DNA of 64,000 nt from the NCBI GenBank assembly GCA_035524955.1, contig DATLFG010000073.1, positions 6,514 to 70,513 of the forward strand, read 5' to 3'. Below the pieces are notes generated by a model. It was not told the DNA's origin. It made no database searches and saw only the letters and a list, made by a program, of their open reading frames with translations. The DNA is from CAMLFJ01 sp035524955 (GTDB lineage Bacteria; Methylomirabilota; Methylomirabilia; Rokubacteriales; CSP1-6). The position numbers and the translations under genes were made by a program. This document shows positions 44,936 to 54,346 of this stretch, one piece after another (position 1 is the first letter of the stretch; each line of letters opens with the position of its first letter).

Positions 44936-45151
44936 GTGAAGGCTGGCATTCATCCGGAATACGTCGATACGACGATCACCTGTAACTGCGGGGAAGTCAT
45001 CCACACCCGCTCCACCGTGCCGACCATCAAGGTGGAGGTCTGCTCCAAGTGTCATCCCTTCTTCACCGGGAAGCAGCGGTTCCTGGACACCGCGGGACGA
45101 GTCGAGCGCTTCCAGCAGAAGTACAAGAGGAAGAAGATCACCGAGGGGTAG
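44936..45151 (+). CDS. rpmE: 50S ribosomal protein L31
   Basis: 71 residues. Zinc-ribbon type L31 with CNC (residues 16 and 18) and CSKC (36 and 39), so the Zn-dependent (C+) form. Family pieces MKAGIHPEYVDTTITCNCG and CHPFFTGKQRFLDTAGRVERF are clear. GTG start with GAGGAGG. Lies between rho and prfA, a common bacterial arrangement. Confidence 0.97.
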   Translation: MKAGIHPEYVDTTITCNCGEVIHTRSTVPTIKVEVCSKCHPFFTGKQRFLDTAGRVERFQQKYKRKKITEG

Positions 45152-45263
45152 CGCCCGGCTCGGCGCCGCGCCGCGCTCCGGGCCGCAGATCCCGCATCCG
45201 ATACTCGGTCGTTTCCAGCCGCGGCGGCGCCATCGTCCGGGTTTCACTCCCTGAGCCGCCCCC

Positions 45264-46334
45264 ATGTTCGACAAGCTTCGGCAGATCGAAGAGCGTTACG
45301 GCGAGCTGAACCGCTCGCTGTCCGATCCACAGGTGATCGGGCAGCCCGCGGTCTACGCCAAGACCGCCAAAGCCGCGGCCGACCTGGCCGACACGGTGCA
45401 GAAGTTCGACGACTACAAGCGGGTGCTCGCGCGGGTCTCGGAGGCGCGCCACATCCTGGCCGAGGACGCCGACCGAGAGATGCGCGACCTGGCCCAGGCC
45501 GAGATCGACGAGCTGACCGCGCGGCAGGCCAAGATCGAGGAGGAGCTGCGGAGCCTGCTCATCCGGCGCGATCCCAACGACGACAAGAACGTCTTCCTGG
45601 AGATCCGGGCCGGGGCGGGGGGTGACGAGGCCGGCCTCTTCGCGGCCGACCTGTTCCGCATGTACACCAAGTACGCGGAGCGGCAGCGCTGGAAGTTGGA
45701 GGTCATCGACAGCCACCCCACCGGCGTGGGCGGGCTCAAGGAAGTCGTGGCGCTGGTGCAGGGGCGCGGGGCGTGGAGCCGGCTCAAGTACGAGCGGGGC
45801 GTGCACCGCGTGCAGCGCGTGCCCGCCACCGAGTCGAGCGGGCGCATCCACACCTCGACCGTGACGGTGGCGGTGCTGCCGGAGGCGGAGGACGTGGACG
45901 TGAAGGTGGACGAGAAGGACATCGAGGTGGACGTTTACCGCTCCTCGGGTCCGGGTGGGCAGGGCGTCAACACCACCGACTCCGCGGTGCGGCTCACCCA
46001 CCTGCCGACCGGGCTGGTCGTCACCTGCCAGGACGAGCGCTCGCAGATCAAGAACCGCGCGAAGGCCCTGCGGGTGCTGAAGGCCCGGCTGCTGGAGCGG
46101 GCGCAGGAGGAGCAGGCCGCCGCCATCGCGGCCGACCGGCGCAGCCAGGTCGGCACCGGCGAGCGCAGCGAGCGCATCCGCACCTACAACTTCCCCCAGG
46201 GGCGGGTCAGCGATCACCGCATCAACCTCACGCTGCACCGACTCCCCGCCGTGCTCGAGGGCGATCTCGACGAGCTGATCGACGGCCTGCGCGATCGCGA
46301 GCAGAGCCAGAAGCTCGCGGAGAGCGTAACGTGA
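45264..46334 (+). CDS. prfA: Peptide chain release factor 1
   Basis: Terminates translation at UAA and UAG. 356 residues. The tripeptide anticodon region reads HRVQRVPATESSGRIHTS (PAT, RF1 type) and the catalytic GGQ lies in SSGPGGQGVNTTDSAVRLTH, the target of PrmC methylation encoded next door. N-terminal helical domain 1 is complete. ATG at MFDKLRQIEERY without a clear ribosome-binding site. The prmC GTG overlaps its stop by 4 bp. Confidence 0.96.
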   Translation: MFDKLRQIEERYGELNRSLSDPQVIGQPAVYAKTAKAAADLADTVQKFDDYKRVLARVSEARHILAEDADREMRDLAQAEIDELTARQAKIEEELRSLLIRRDPNDDKNVFLEIRAGAGGDEAGLFAADLFRMYTKYAERQRWKLEVIDSHPTGVGGLKEVVALVQGRGAWSRLKYERGVHRVQRVPATESSGRIHTSTVTVAVLPEAEDVDVKVDEKDIEVDVYRSSGPGGQGVNTTDSAVRLTHLPTGLVVTCQDERSQIKNRAKALRVLKARLLERAQEEQAAAIAADRRSQVGTGERSERIRTYNFPQGRVSDHRINLTLHRLPAVLEGDLDELIDGLRDREQSQKLAESVT

Positions 46335-47259
46335 TCGGGGTCGCCGCGGACTCGACCGTGACCGCGCTGCTCGGGCGCGCGGCCACCGCGCTCGAGAAGG
46401 CCGGGATCGAGCCGGCCCGCCCGGAGGCCGAGTGGCTCCTCGCCGGCCTCCTGGCCGTCGAGCGCTTCGCCCTCTACCTGGAGCCGGCGCGCCGGCTGAC
46501 CGCGGGGGAGGCCTCCCGCTACCGAGAGCTGATCGAGCGCCGTGCCCGACGCGAGCCGCTCCAGTACCTGCTCGGCTGGGAGGACTTCCACGGCCTGCGC
46601 CTGGCCGTCACCCCCGACGTGCTGGTGCCGCGCCCGGAGACCGAGGGCCTGGTGGAGTGGGCGCTGGAGGTGCTCGCGGGCCGGCCGGACCCGGTGCTCG
46701 CCGACGTCGGCACCGGGTCCGGCGCCATCGCCTGCGCGCTCGCGTCGGCCCTGCCCCGCGCGGAGGTGCTGGCCGTCGAGGTGGCGGCGGGCGCCCTCGC
46801 GGTCGCCTCTCGCAACGTGCGCGCGCTCGGACTCTCCGAGCGGGTCCGGCTGCTCGCGGGCGATCTCTTCGCGCCGCTCGGCTCGCTGTGGGCGAGCCTC
46901 GACCTGGTGGTGGCCAACCCGCCGTACCTGCCGAGCGCGGTGATCGCGTCGCTGCCCCCCGAGGTGTCGCGGCACGAGCCGCGCGCCGCGCTGGACGGCG
47001 GCCCGGACGGCCTCGGGGTGATCCGACGCATCGTCGCGGGCGCGCCCCGCGTGCTCAAGCCGGCCGGGTGGCTGCTGATGGAGATCGGCGAGGAGCAGGC
47101 GGGCCCGCTCGCCTCGCTCATGGCCGCCGAAGGCTTCTCCGGGATCCGGGCCCGGCGGGATCTCAACGGCGTGGAGCGCTACATCGGCGGGCGCTGGGAA
47201 GATACCCGGACCACGCTCGCCGTCTGCGCCTCCGGCGCGGCGCGACGGGAGGGCTGCTG

Positions 47260-47260
<1 letters not shown>
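46331..47260 (+). CDS. prmC: Release factor glutamine methyltransferase PrmC
   Basis: Methylates the Gln of GGQ in release factors; 309 residues. An N-terminal helical domain (PARPEAEWLLAGLLAVERF, REPLQYLLGWEDFHGL) is followed by PDVLVPRPETEGLVEWAL, SAM motif VLADVGTGSGAIACALA and the diagnostic NPPY motif in LVVANPPYLPSAVI. GTG start coupled to prfA. Its TGA overlaps the murA ATG by one base. Confidence 0.95.
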
Positions 47261-48512
<1,252 letters not shown>

Positions 48513-48516
<4 letters not shown>

Positions 48517-49316
48517 CGACGACGCTCACGCTCGCGCTGCCCAAGGGCCGGCTGCTGGACCCCGCGCTGGCCCTGCTCGCGGGCATGGGCATCCGGGGCA
48601 TCGAGCACGATTCGCGCCGGCTGCTCCTGGCCGACGAGGCGGCGGGGCTGCGCTTCATCCTGCTCAAGCCGGCCGACATCCCGACCTACGTGGAGTACGG
48701 CGCCGCCGATCTCGGCATCGTGGGCAAGGACATCCTGCTCGAGCAGCAGCCGGACGTGTACGAGCCGGTGGATCTGGGCTTCGGCTTCTGCCGCCTGGTG
48801 GTCGCCGAGCCCCGGGAGCTCTGGGAGCGCGACGATCCGGCCAAGTGGTCGTGGGTGCGGGTGGCCACCAAGTACCCACGCCTCACCGAGGAGTACTTCT
48901 CGGAGCGCGGGATCCAGGTGGAGATGGTGAAGCTCGACGGCTCCATCGAGCTGGCGCCCCTCGTCGGCCTGACCGAGCGTATCGTGGACCTGGTGCAGTC
49001 CGGCGAGACCCTGCGGGCCAACGGCCTGGTGGAGGTGGCGGAGATCCTGACCTCCACCGCACGGCTCATCGTCAACCGCGCCTCGCTGAAGACGCAGCAC
49101 GCGCGCGTGAACCAGCTGATCACCTCGATGCGCGAGGCAGTGGCGGGGCGAGGCGCAGGCGTGGGTGTAGGCGGTGCAGCCGCCGGCGAGCCACCGGTCT
49201 CGAAGGTTGTAGGCGGTGCAGCCGACGGCGAGCCGCCGGTCTCGAAGGTTGTAGGCGGTGCAGCCGCCGGCGAGCCGCCGGCTTCGAAGATCGAGCCGAG
49301 CGAATACAAGAGATGA
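48513..49316 (+). CDS. hisG: ATP phosphoribosyltransferase, short form, with repeat-derived C-terminal tail
   Basis: First step of histidine synthesis (ATP + PRPP). Core residues 1-210 match the short HisG form: LTLALPKGRLLDPALALL, YVEYGAADLGIVGKDILLE, GFGFCRLVVAEP and the PRPP loop region TRIVDLVQSGETLRANGLVEV-like segment. Short HisG needs the regulatory subunit HisZ, not found in the window. After MREAVAG comes a 50-residue tail made of three 14-residue repeats (VGGAAAGEPPVSKV type) from the GC-rich repeat family. GTG start coupled to murA; stop overlaps the hisD ATG. Confidence 0.94.
49147..49305 (+). repeat. Expanded GC-rich repeat forming the hisG tail
   Basis: Opens with GGCGAGGCGCAG and closes with GAGCCGAGCGAAT, the two ends of the 37-bp repeat family seen at 22131 and 53286. 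Between them are three tandem 42-bp units (49167-49208, 49209-49250, 49251-49292), each beginning GTAGGCGGTGCAGCCG and nearly identical. The unit length is a multiple of 3, keeping the hisG frame open. Confidence 0.85.
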
Positions 49317-50623
49317 TTCGAAGGCTTGAAACGTCAGTCGACGGCATCGCGGGTGTGATCCGAGCGCTCGAGCGGCCGCCGGGAACGGTGGATCCCGAGA
49401 TTGCCCGCCGGGTCGCCGAGATCGTCGCGGCGGTGCGCGAGAAGGGTGACGCGGCGCTGCTCGACTTCACGCGGCGCTTCGATCGGGTGGCGCTGACCGC
49501 GGCGGAGCTTGCAGTGCGGCCGGAGGAGTACGCGGCGGCCGAGCGCGCGGTGGGCGAGGCGACGCTGCGCTCGCTCCGCTACGCGGCGGATCGCATCGAG
49601 CGCTTCCATCGCGAGTGCGCGCCGCGCTCCTGGCGCATGAAGGACGACAACGGCTCGCACCTGGGCCAGGAGGTGCGACCGCTCGACCGCGTGGCCGTCT
49701 ACGTGCCGGGCGGCCGCGCCGCCTATCCCTCCACCGTCCTGATGACGGTGGTGCCCGCGCGCGTGGCGGGCGTCCGCGAGATCGTGCTGGTCTCGCCGCC
49801 CTCGGCGGACCGATCGTTGAACGCGGCGGTGCTCGCCGCCGCGCGCATCGCGGGCGTGACCGAGGCCTACCGGGTGGGCGGGGCGCAGGCGATCGCCGCG
49901 CTGGCCTACGGCACCGAGACCATCCGGCGGGTGGACAAGATCGTAGGGCCCGGCAACATCTACGTGGCCCTGGCCAAGGCCCAGGTCTTCGGCGACGTCG
50001 GGATCGACATGGTGGCGGGTCCGAGCGAGGTCCTGGTGGTGGCGGACGAGACCGCCGATGCCGCCTTCGTGGCCGCGGATCTGCTGGCCCAGGCCGAGCA
50101 CGACCCGATGGCCCGCGCGGTGCTGCTGACGCCGTCCGGCGTGCTGCGCGACGCGGTGGCGGCCGAGCTCGGCCGGCAGCTCGCGGCGCTGCCGCGGCGG
50201 GAGATCGCGGGCCCCGCGCTCGTCGCCCACGGCGCGCTGGTGCTCACGGCGAGCCTCGAGGAGGCGGTGGATCTGGCCAACGGGCTGGCGCCGGAGCACC
50301 TAGAGCTGCAGGTCGCCGATGCGGAGAGCCTGCTCGCACGGGTGCGGCACGCGGGCGCGGTGTTTCTGGGGCGTCACACGCCCGAGGTGGTGGGAGACTA
50401 CGTGGCGGGGCCGAACCACGTGCTGCCGACCGGCGGCACCGCGCGCTTCTCCTCGGCCCTCTCGACCGAGGACTTCGTGACGCGGCTCAGCGTGATCGAG
50501 TACTCACGGGAAGGGCTGGCCGAGGCGGGGCCGCATGTCGCGGAGCTGTCCCGCGTGGAAGGACTGGACGGACACGGCGCGGCGGCGGCGATCCGGATCG
50601 CCCGCGCGGGAGACAAGCGATGA
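49313..50623 (+). CDS. hisD: Histidinol dehydrogenase
   Basis: NAD-dependent four-electron oxidation of histidinol to histidine; 436 residues. VAVYVPGGRAAYPSTVLMTVVPARVAGV, GGAQAIAALAYGTETI, DKIVGPGNIYVALAK and DMVAGPSEVLVVAD are the classical motifs, and the zinc/active-site region QAEHDPMARAVL and HTPEVVGDYVAGPNHVLPTGGTARF is complete. ATG in a 4-bp overlap with hisG. hisC, usually next, is missing from this operon. Confidence 0.97.
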   Translation: MIRRLETSVDGIAGVIRALERPPGTVDPEIARRVAEIVAAVREKGDAALLDFTRRFDRVALTAAELAVRPEEYAAAERAVGEATLRSLRYAADRIERFHRECAPRSWRMKDDNGSHLGQEVRPLDRVAVYVPGGRAAYPSTVLMTVVPARVAGVREIVLVSPPSADRSLNAAVLAAARIAGVTEAYRVGGAQAIAALAYGTETIRRVDKIVGPGNIYVALAKAQVFGDVGIDMVAGPSEVLVVADETADAAFVAADLLAQAEHDPMARAVLLTPSGVLRDAVAAELGRQLAALPRREIAGPALVAHGALVLTASLEEAVDLANGLAPEHLELQVADAESLLARVRHAGAVFLGRHTPEVVGDYVAGPNHVLPTGGTARFSSALSTEDFVTRLSVIEYSREGLAEAGPHVAELSRVEGLDGHGAAAAIRIARAGDKR

Positions 50624-51240
50624 CCGGGGAGCGGGGGCAGACGGAGCCGGCGGTGCCGCGGCAGAGCCGGGTCGAGCGCAACACCAAGGAGACGCAGATC
50701 GTCCTCACGCTGAACCTGGACGGCACCGGCGCCGCCAAGGTGGACACCGGGATCCCCTTCTTCAACCACATGCTGGAGGCGTGGTCCAAGCACGCGCTGA
50801 TGGATCTCGCGGTGGACGCCAAGGGCGACCTCGACGTGGATCTCCACCACACGGTGGAGGACGTGGGGATCTGCCTGGGCCGAGCGCTCCGCGAGGCGGT
50901 GGGCGACAAGAAGGGGATCGTCCGCTACGGGGCGTCGTTCCTGCCCATGGACGAGGCGCTGCTGCACGCCGCCGTGGACGTCTCGGGGCGCCCCTATCTG
51001 GTCTTCAACGTGCCGCTCCGGCGCACCCGCATCGCCAACTTCGATCTCGACCTGCTGAAGGACTTCTTCCGCGCGGTGGCGGTGAACGCGGAGCTCACCC
51101 TGCACCTCAACATGCACTACGGCGAGAACCTCCACCACATCGCGGAGGCCACGTTCAAGGCGGCCGGCCGCGCCCTCGCCGAGGCCACCCGCCTCAACCC
51201 ACGGATCACGGGCATCCTCTCCACGAAGGGCAGCCTGTGA
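50620..51240 (+). CDS. hisB: Imidazoleglycerol-phosphate dehydratase
   Basis: Monofunctional dehydratase, 206 residues, without the phosphatase domain of E. coli HisB. Mn-binding motifs FFNHMLEAWSKH and DLHHTVEDVGICLG, then HLNMHYGENLHHIAEATFKA, are intact. An N-terminal extension of about 15 residues (MTGERGQTEPAVPRQ) precedes the conserved RVERNTKETQI start. ATG in a 4-bp overlap with hisD. The 144 bp that follow before hisH carry no recognisable gene. Confidence 0.96.
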   Translation: MTGERGQTEPAVPRQSRVERNTKETQIVLTLNLDGTGAAKVDTGIPFFNHMLEAWSKHALMDLAVDAKGDLDVDLHHTVEDVGICLGRALREAVGDKKGIVRYGASFLPMDEALLHAAVDVSGRPYLVFNVPLRRTRIANFDLDLLKDFFRAVAVNAELTLHLNMHYGENLHHIAEATFKAAGRALAEATRLNPRITGILSTKGSL

Positions 51241-51384
51241 AGCGGGTCCATGCCGAACACCGGTTGCGTCGACGCCCCGATGAGGGCCAACGGCCCGAAG
51301 AGGCCAAACCGCAGCGTGATCTCTTCCACGTGCACGGACTAAGAATGAGAAGCTTCCGGTAGATCGGGAGCAAAGCACAGAGAC

Positions 51385-51999
51385 ATGATCGCGATCGTCG
51401 ACTACGGGCGCGGCAATCTCGGCAGCGTGGAAAAGGCCTTCACGCGGGTCGGCATGCCCGCGGTCGTCACCCAGGACCCGAAGGTGGTGGACGACGCGGA
51501 GGCGGTGGTGCTGCCCGGCGACGGAGCCTTTCACGACGCGATGGGCAGCCTCCAGGCGCTCGGGCTGATCGCGCCGCTGCGCGGGTGCTTCGAGAGCGAA
51601 CGACCGTTCCTCGGGATCTGCCTGGGCTACCAGCTCCTCTTCTCGGAGAGCGAGGAGTTCGGCCAGGGCAAGGGCCTCGACGTCATCCCGGGGGCGGTAC
51701 GGCGCTTCCCCGCGAATCTCAAGGTGCCCCACATGGGCTGGAACCAGGTGGAGCACCGGGGCGACCTGCGGCTCTTCGACGGCATCCCGAGCGGGGCGCA
51801 CTTCTACTTCGTGCACTCCTACTATCCGGAGACCGCGGACACCTCTCTCCGGGTGGCCACCTGTACCTACGGGCTCACGTTCCCGGCGGCCGTCTCGCGC
51901 GGGCCGCTCTACGCCACTCAGTTCCACCCCGAGAAGAGCCAGCGCTGGGGCATCCGCATGCTCGAGAACTTCGCCGAAGTCGTCCGTGAGGCGCGATAG
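51385..51999 (+). CDS. hisH: Imidazole glycerol phosphate synthase, glutaminase subunit
   Basis: Class I glutamine amidotransferase that feeds ammonia to HisF; 204 residues. Nucleophile Cys79 in FLGICLGYQLLF, His/Glu dyad in ATQFHPEKSQRWG. N-terminus MIAIVDYGRGNLGSVEKAF is canonical. Separated from hisB by a 144-bp gap, with no strong ribosome-binding site. Followed by a tandem repeat instead of the usual tight junction with hisA. Confidence 0.96.
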   Translation: MIAIVDYGRGNLGSVEKAFTRVGMPAVVTQDPKVVDDAEAVVLPGDGAFHDAMGSLQALGLIAPLRGCFESERPFLGICLGYQLLFSESEEFGQGKGLDVIPGAVRRFPANLKVPHMGWNQVEHRGDLRLFDGIPSGAHFYFVHSYYPETADTSLRVATCTYGLTFPAAVSRGPLYATQFHPEKSQRWGIRMLENFAEVVREAR

Positions 52000-52021
52000 A
52001 TGAGATCGAAGAATCGAGTTT

Positions 52022-52158
52022 GCCGAGGTGCAGCCGAAGGCGAGCCGAGGAGCCCATGAACCGTAGAGGGAATGGTAGGTAATCCAAGATGGCCGAGGTG
52101 CAGCCGAAGGCGAGCCGAGGAGCCCATGGTCCGTAGTGGGAATGGCAGGTAGTCCAAT
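52022..52158 (+). repeat. Two tandem 70-bp units between hisH and hisA, GC-rich repeat family
   Basis: Unit 1 starts at 52022 and unit 2 at 52092; they differ at only a few positions. Each opens GCCGAGGTGCAGCCGAAGGC, continues GAGCCGAGGAGCCCATG and ends with a GGGAATGGTAGGTAATCC-like stretch. Unit 2 runs into the hisA ATG, so the repeat supplies the hisA upstream region and no Shine-Dalgarno is seen there. Confidence 0.85.
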
Positions 52159-52876
52159 GTTCGAGATCGTGCCGGCCGTCGATCTGAAGGCGGGGCGGTG
52201 CGTGCGGCTGCTGCAGGGGCGCGCCGCCGCCGAGACCGTCTTCTCCGACGATCCGGTGGCGGTGGCCCGCCGCTGGCAGGACTCGCGCGCGCGGCGCCTC
52301 CACGTGGTGGACCTCGACGGGGCCTTCGCGGGCCGCCCGGCCCAGACCGAGCTGGTCCGGGCCATGATCGCCGCGGTGCGGATCCCGGTGCAGGTGGGCG
52401 GCGGGCTGCGCGAGATCGCGCACGTCGAGGCGGTGCTGGAGGCGGGCGCGCGGTGGGCCATCGTGGGCACCCGGGCCGCGCTCGACCCCGCGTTCCTCGG
52501 AGAGGTGTGCGGGCGGTTCGGCGAGCAGGTCATCGTCGGCATCGACGCTTCCGACGGGCGCGTCGCAGTGGACGGCTGGACGCGCGTGCTCGACCTCGAC
52601 GCCATCGCGCTGGCGCGCGACGCCGCGGCGGCGGGGGCGGCCGGCATCGTCTATACGGACATCGCCCGCGACGGCACGCAGACCGGCCCGAACCTGTGGA
52701 GCACCGAGGCGGTAGCGAAGGCGGCGGGCATCGACGTCTTCGCCTCCGGCGGGGTCGGCTCCCTCGACGACATCCGGCAGCTCGCGACGGTGCCGGAGCT
52801 GGCCGGCGTCATCGTGGGACGCGCGCTCTACAGCGGCGCGGTGGACCTGGGCGCCGCGCTGGCCGCGGTGCGGTAG
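52157..52876 (+). CDS. hisA: Phosphoribosylformimino-5-aminoimidazole carboxamide ribotide isomerase
   Basis: TIM-barrel isomerase, 239 residues, fourth step of histidine synthesis. N-terminus MFEIVPAVDLKAGRCVRLLQG with catalytic Asp, VDLDGAFAGRPAQ, VQVGGGLREIAHVEAVLEAGA phosphate site, and the second Asp in YTDIARDGTQTGPN; FASGGVGSLDDIRQL completes the phosphate-binding half. ATG at MFEIVP; an in-frame GTG seven codons upstream lies in repeat DNA. Followed by hisF after 7 nt. Confidence 0.95.
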   Translation: MFEIVPAVDLKAGRCVRLLQGRAAAETVFSDDPVAVARRWQDSRARRLHVVDLDGAFAGRPAQTELVRAMIAAVRIPVQVGGGLREIAHVEAVLEAGARWAIVGTRAALDPAFLGEVCGRFGEQVIVGIDASDGRVAVDGWTRVLDLDAIALARDAAAAGAAGIVYTDIARDGTQTGPNLWSTEAVAKAAGIDVFASGGVGSLDDIRQLATVPELAGVIVGRALYSGAVDLGAALAAVR

Positions 52877-52883
52877 GCCACCG

Positions 52884-53705
52884 ATGCTCTGCAAGCGGCT
52901 GATCCCGTGCCTCGACGTCAAGGACGGCCGCGTGGTGAAAGGCATTCGCTTCGTCGAGCTGCGCGACGCGGGCGATCCGGTGGCCGCCGCGCTGGCCTAC
53001 GATGCCCAGGGCGCCGACGAGCTGGTGTTCCTCGACATCACCGCCTCGCACGAGGGGCGCGCCACGATGCTCGACGTGGTCCGGCGCACCGCCGAGGGCA
53101 TCTACATGCCGCTGACGGTGGGCGGCGGAATTCGGTCGCTCGAGGACATCCGCACCCTGCTGCGCGCCGGGGCCGACAAGGTGTCGCTCAATACCGCCGC
53201 GCTGGAGCGGCCGGGCCTGGTCTCGGAAGCCGCGCGGGCCTTCGGGAGCCAGTGCATCGTGGTCGCCATCGACGCGAAGGCAGTTGCTTGGCGAGGCGCA
53301 GCCGCAGGCGAGCCGAGCGAATGCAACAGTGAATCTCCCGGCGGCATCGCCTCCTGGCAGGTACACAGCCACGGCGGCCGCCGCCCCGCCGGGCGCGACG
53401 CGGTGGAGTGGGCGCGCGAGGTGGAGGAGCTGGGCGCCGGCGAGATCCTGCTGACCAGCATGGACCGTGACGGTACCGGCGACGGCTACGATCTCGCGCT
53501 GACCCGCGCGGTGGCGGAGGCGGTGTCGGTGCCGGTGATCGCCTCGGGCGGCGTCGGCCGACTCGAGCATCTCCGAGAGGGCCTGGTCGAGGGCCGCGCG
53601 GACGCCGCGCTGGTGGCGTCGCTCTTTCACTTCGGCCAGCACACGGTGCCGGAGGCCAAGCGCTACCTCGACGAGCGCGGGGTGCCGGTGAGGCTCGGGC
53701 CGTGA
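52884..53705 (+). CDS. hisF: Imidazole glycerol phosphate synthase, cyclase subunit, with in-frame repeat insertion
   Basis: TIM-barrel cyclase, 273 residues against the usual 250-258. Catalytic Asp11 (IPCLDVKDGRVVKG) and Asp130 (CIVVAIDAK) are present, as are LTVGGGIRSLEDIR, GAGEILLTSMDRDGT and VIASGGVGRLEHL. Directly after AIDAK, about 18-20 extra residues (AVAWRGAAAGEPSECNS and beyond) are encoded by a copy of the GC-rich 37-bp repeat before the normal WQVHSHGGR strand. The frame is kept and the insertion falls in the loop after beta-strand 5, so the enzyme may still work. Confidence 0.95.
   Translation: MLCKRLIPCLDVKDGRVVKGIRFVELRDAGDPVAAALAYDAQGADELVFLDITASHEGRATMLDVVRRTAEGIYMPLTVGGGIRSLEDIRTLLRAGADKVSLNTAALERPGLVSEAARAFGSQCIVVAIDAKAVAWRGAAAGEPSECNSESPGGIASWQVHSHGGRRPAGRDAVEWAREVEELGAGEILLTSMDRDGTGDGYDLALTRAVAEAVSVPVIASGGVGRLEHLREGLVEGRADAALVASLFHFGQHTVPEAKRYLDERGVPVRLGP
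53286..53322 (+). repeat. GC-rich 37-bp repeat inserted in frame in hisF
   Basis: Begins GCTTGGCGAGGCG and ends GGCGAGCCGAGCGAAT; 33 of 37 positions match the intergenic copy at 22131-22167. Flanked by GTTGC on the left and GCAAC on the right, extending the partial dyad. Translated as part of AWRGAAAGEPSEC. Confidence 0.85.
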
Positions 53706-54346
53706 GCGCGACGGACGAGCTCAAGTGGGACGCGCAGGGACTGATCCCGGCGGTGGTCCAGGACATCGAGTCCGGCCAGCTCCTCATGGTCGCGTGGATG
53801 AGCCCCGAGTCGCTCGCGGAGACGCGGCGCACCGGCCTCACCCACTTCTGGTCACGCTCGCGCAACGCGCTCTGGCGCAAGGGCGAGACCTCGGGGCACG
53901 CCCAGCACGTGGACGGTCTCTACGCCGATTGCGACCGGGACACGCTGCTGGTCCAGGTCCACCAGGACGGCGTGGCCTGCCACACCGGAGCGCGGAGCTG
54001 CTTCTTCACGCGCCTCGACGGCGGCGAGGCGACGCCCGCGTCCGGAGCGGCGGGCCCCGCGATGCTGGAAGTGCTCGAGCGGGTGCTCGAGTCGCGGAAG
54101 GTGGCGCCGCCTTCCGGCTCCTACGTGGCGGGACTGCTCGAGCAGGGCCAGCCCCGGATCTGTCGCAAGATCGGCGAGGAGGCCGCGGAGGTGATGACCG
54201 CGGCCCTGGGCGGCGAGGGCGACGAGCGCGTGGTCTCCGAGGTCGCGGATCTCTGGTTCCACACCATGGTCCTGCTGACCGCCCGCGGCATTCCGCTCCG
54301 CCGCGTCTTCCAGGAGCTCGCCCGGCGCCACAAGAAGGATCCGTGA
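53702..54346 (+). CDS. hisI: Bifunctional phosphoribosyl-AMP cyclohydrolase / phosphoribosyl-ATP pyrophosphatase
   Basis: HisIE fusion, 214 residues, catalysing steps 2 and 3 of histidine synthesis. HisI part: MVAWMSPESLAETRRTGLTHFWSRSRNALWRKGETSGH and zinc ligands in DCDRDTLLVQV and GVACHTGARSCFF. HisE part from about residue 120: LEVLERVLESRK, SYVAGLLEQGQPRICRKIGEEAAEV and EVADLWFHTMVLL. GTG in a 4-bp overlap with hisF. Last his gene of the cluster. Confidence 0.95.
   Translation: MSATDELKWDAQGLIPAVVQDIESGQLLMVAWMSPESLAETRRTGLTHFWSRSRNALWRKGETSGHAQHVDGLYADCDRDTLLVQVHQDGVACHTGARSCFFTRLDGGEATPASGAAGPAMLEVLERVLESRKVAPPSGSYVAGLLEQGQPRICRKIGEEAAEVMTAALGGEGDERVVSEVADLWFHTMVLLTARGIPLRRVFQELARRHKKDP

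Noticed and set aside
49167..49292. Tandem 42-bp units as a CRISPR array
   Set aside because: Units are contiguous without spacers, are translated in the hisG frame, and no cas genes are present.
51241..51384. 30-codon frame starting MPNTGCVDAPMRANGPK between hisB and hisH, and an antisense frame over the same region
   Set aside because: No ribosome-binding site, no recognisable family, composition expected by chance in GC-rich DNA; the antisense frame overlaps conserved hisB.
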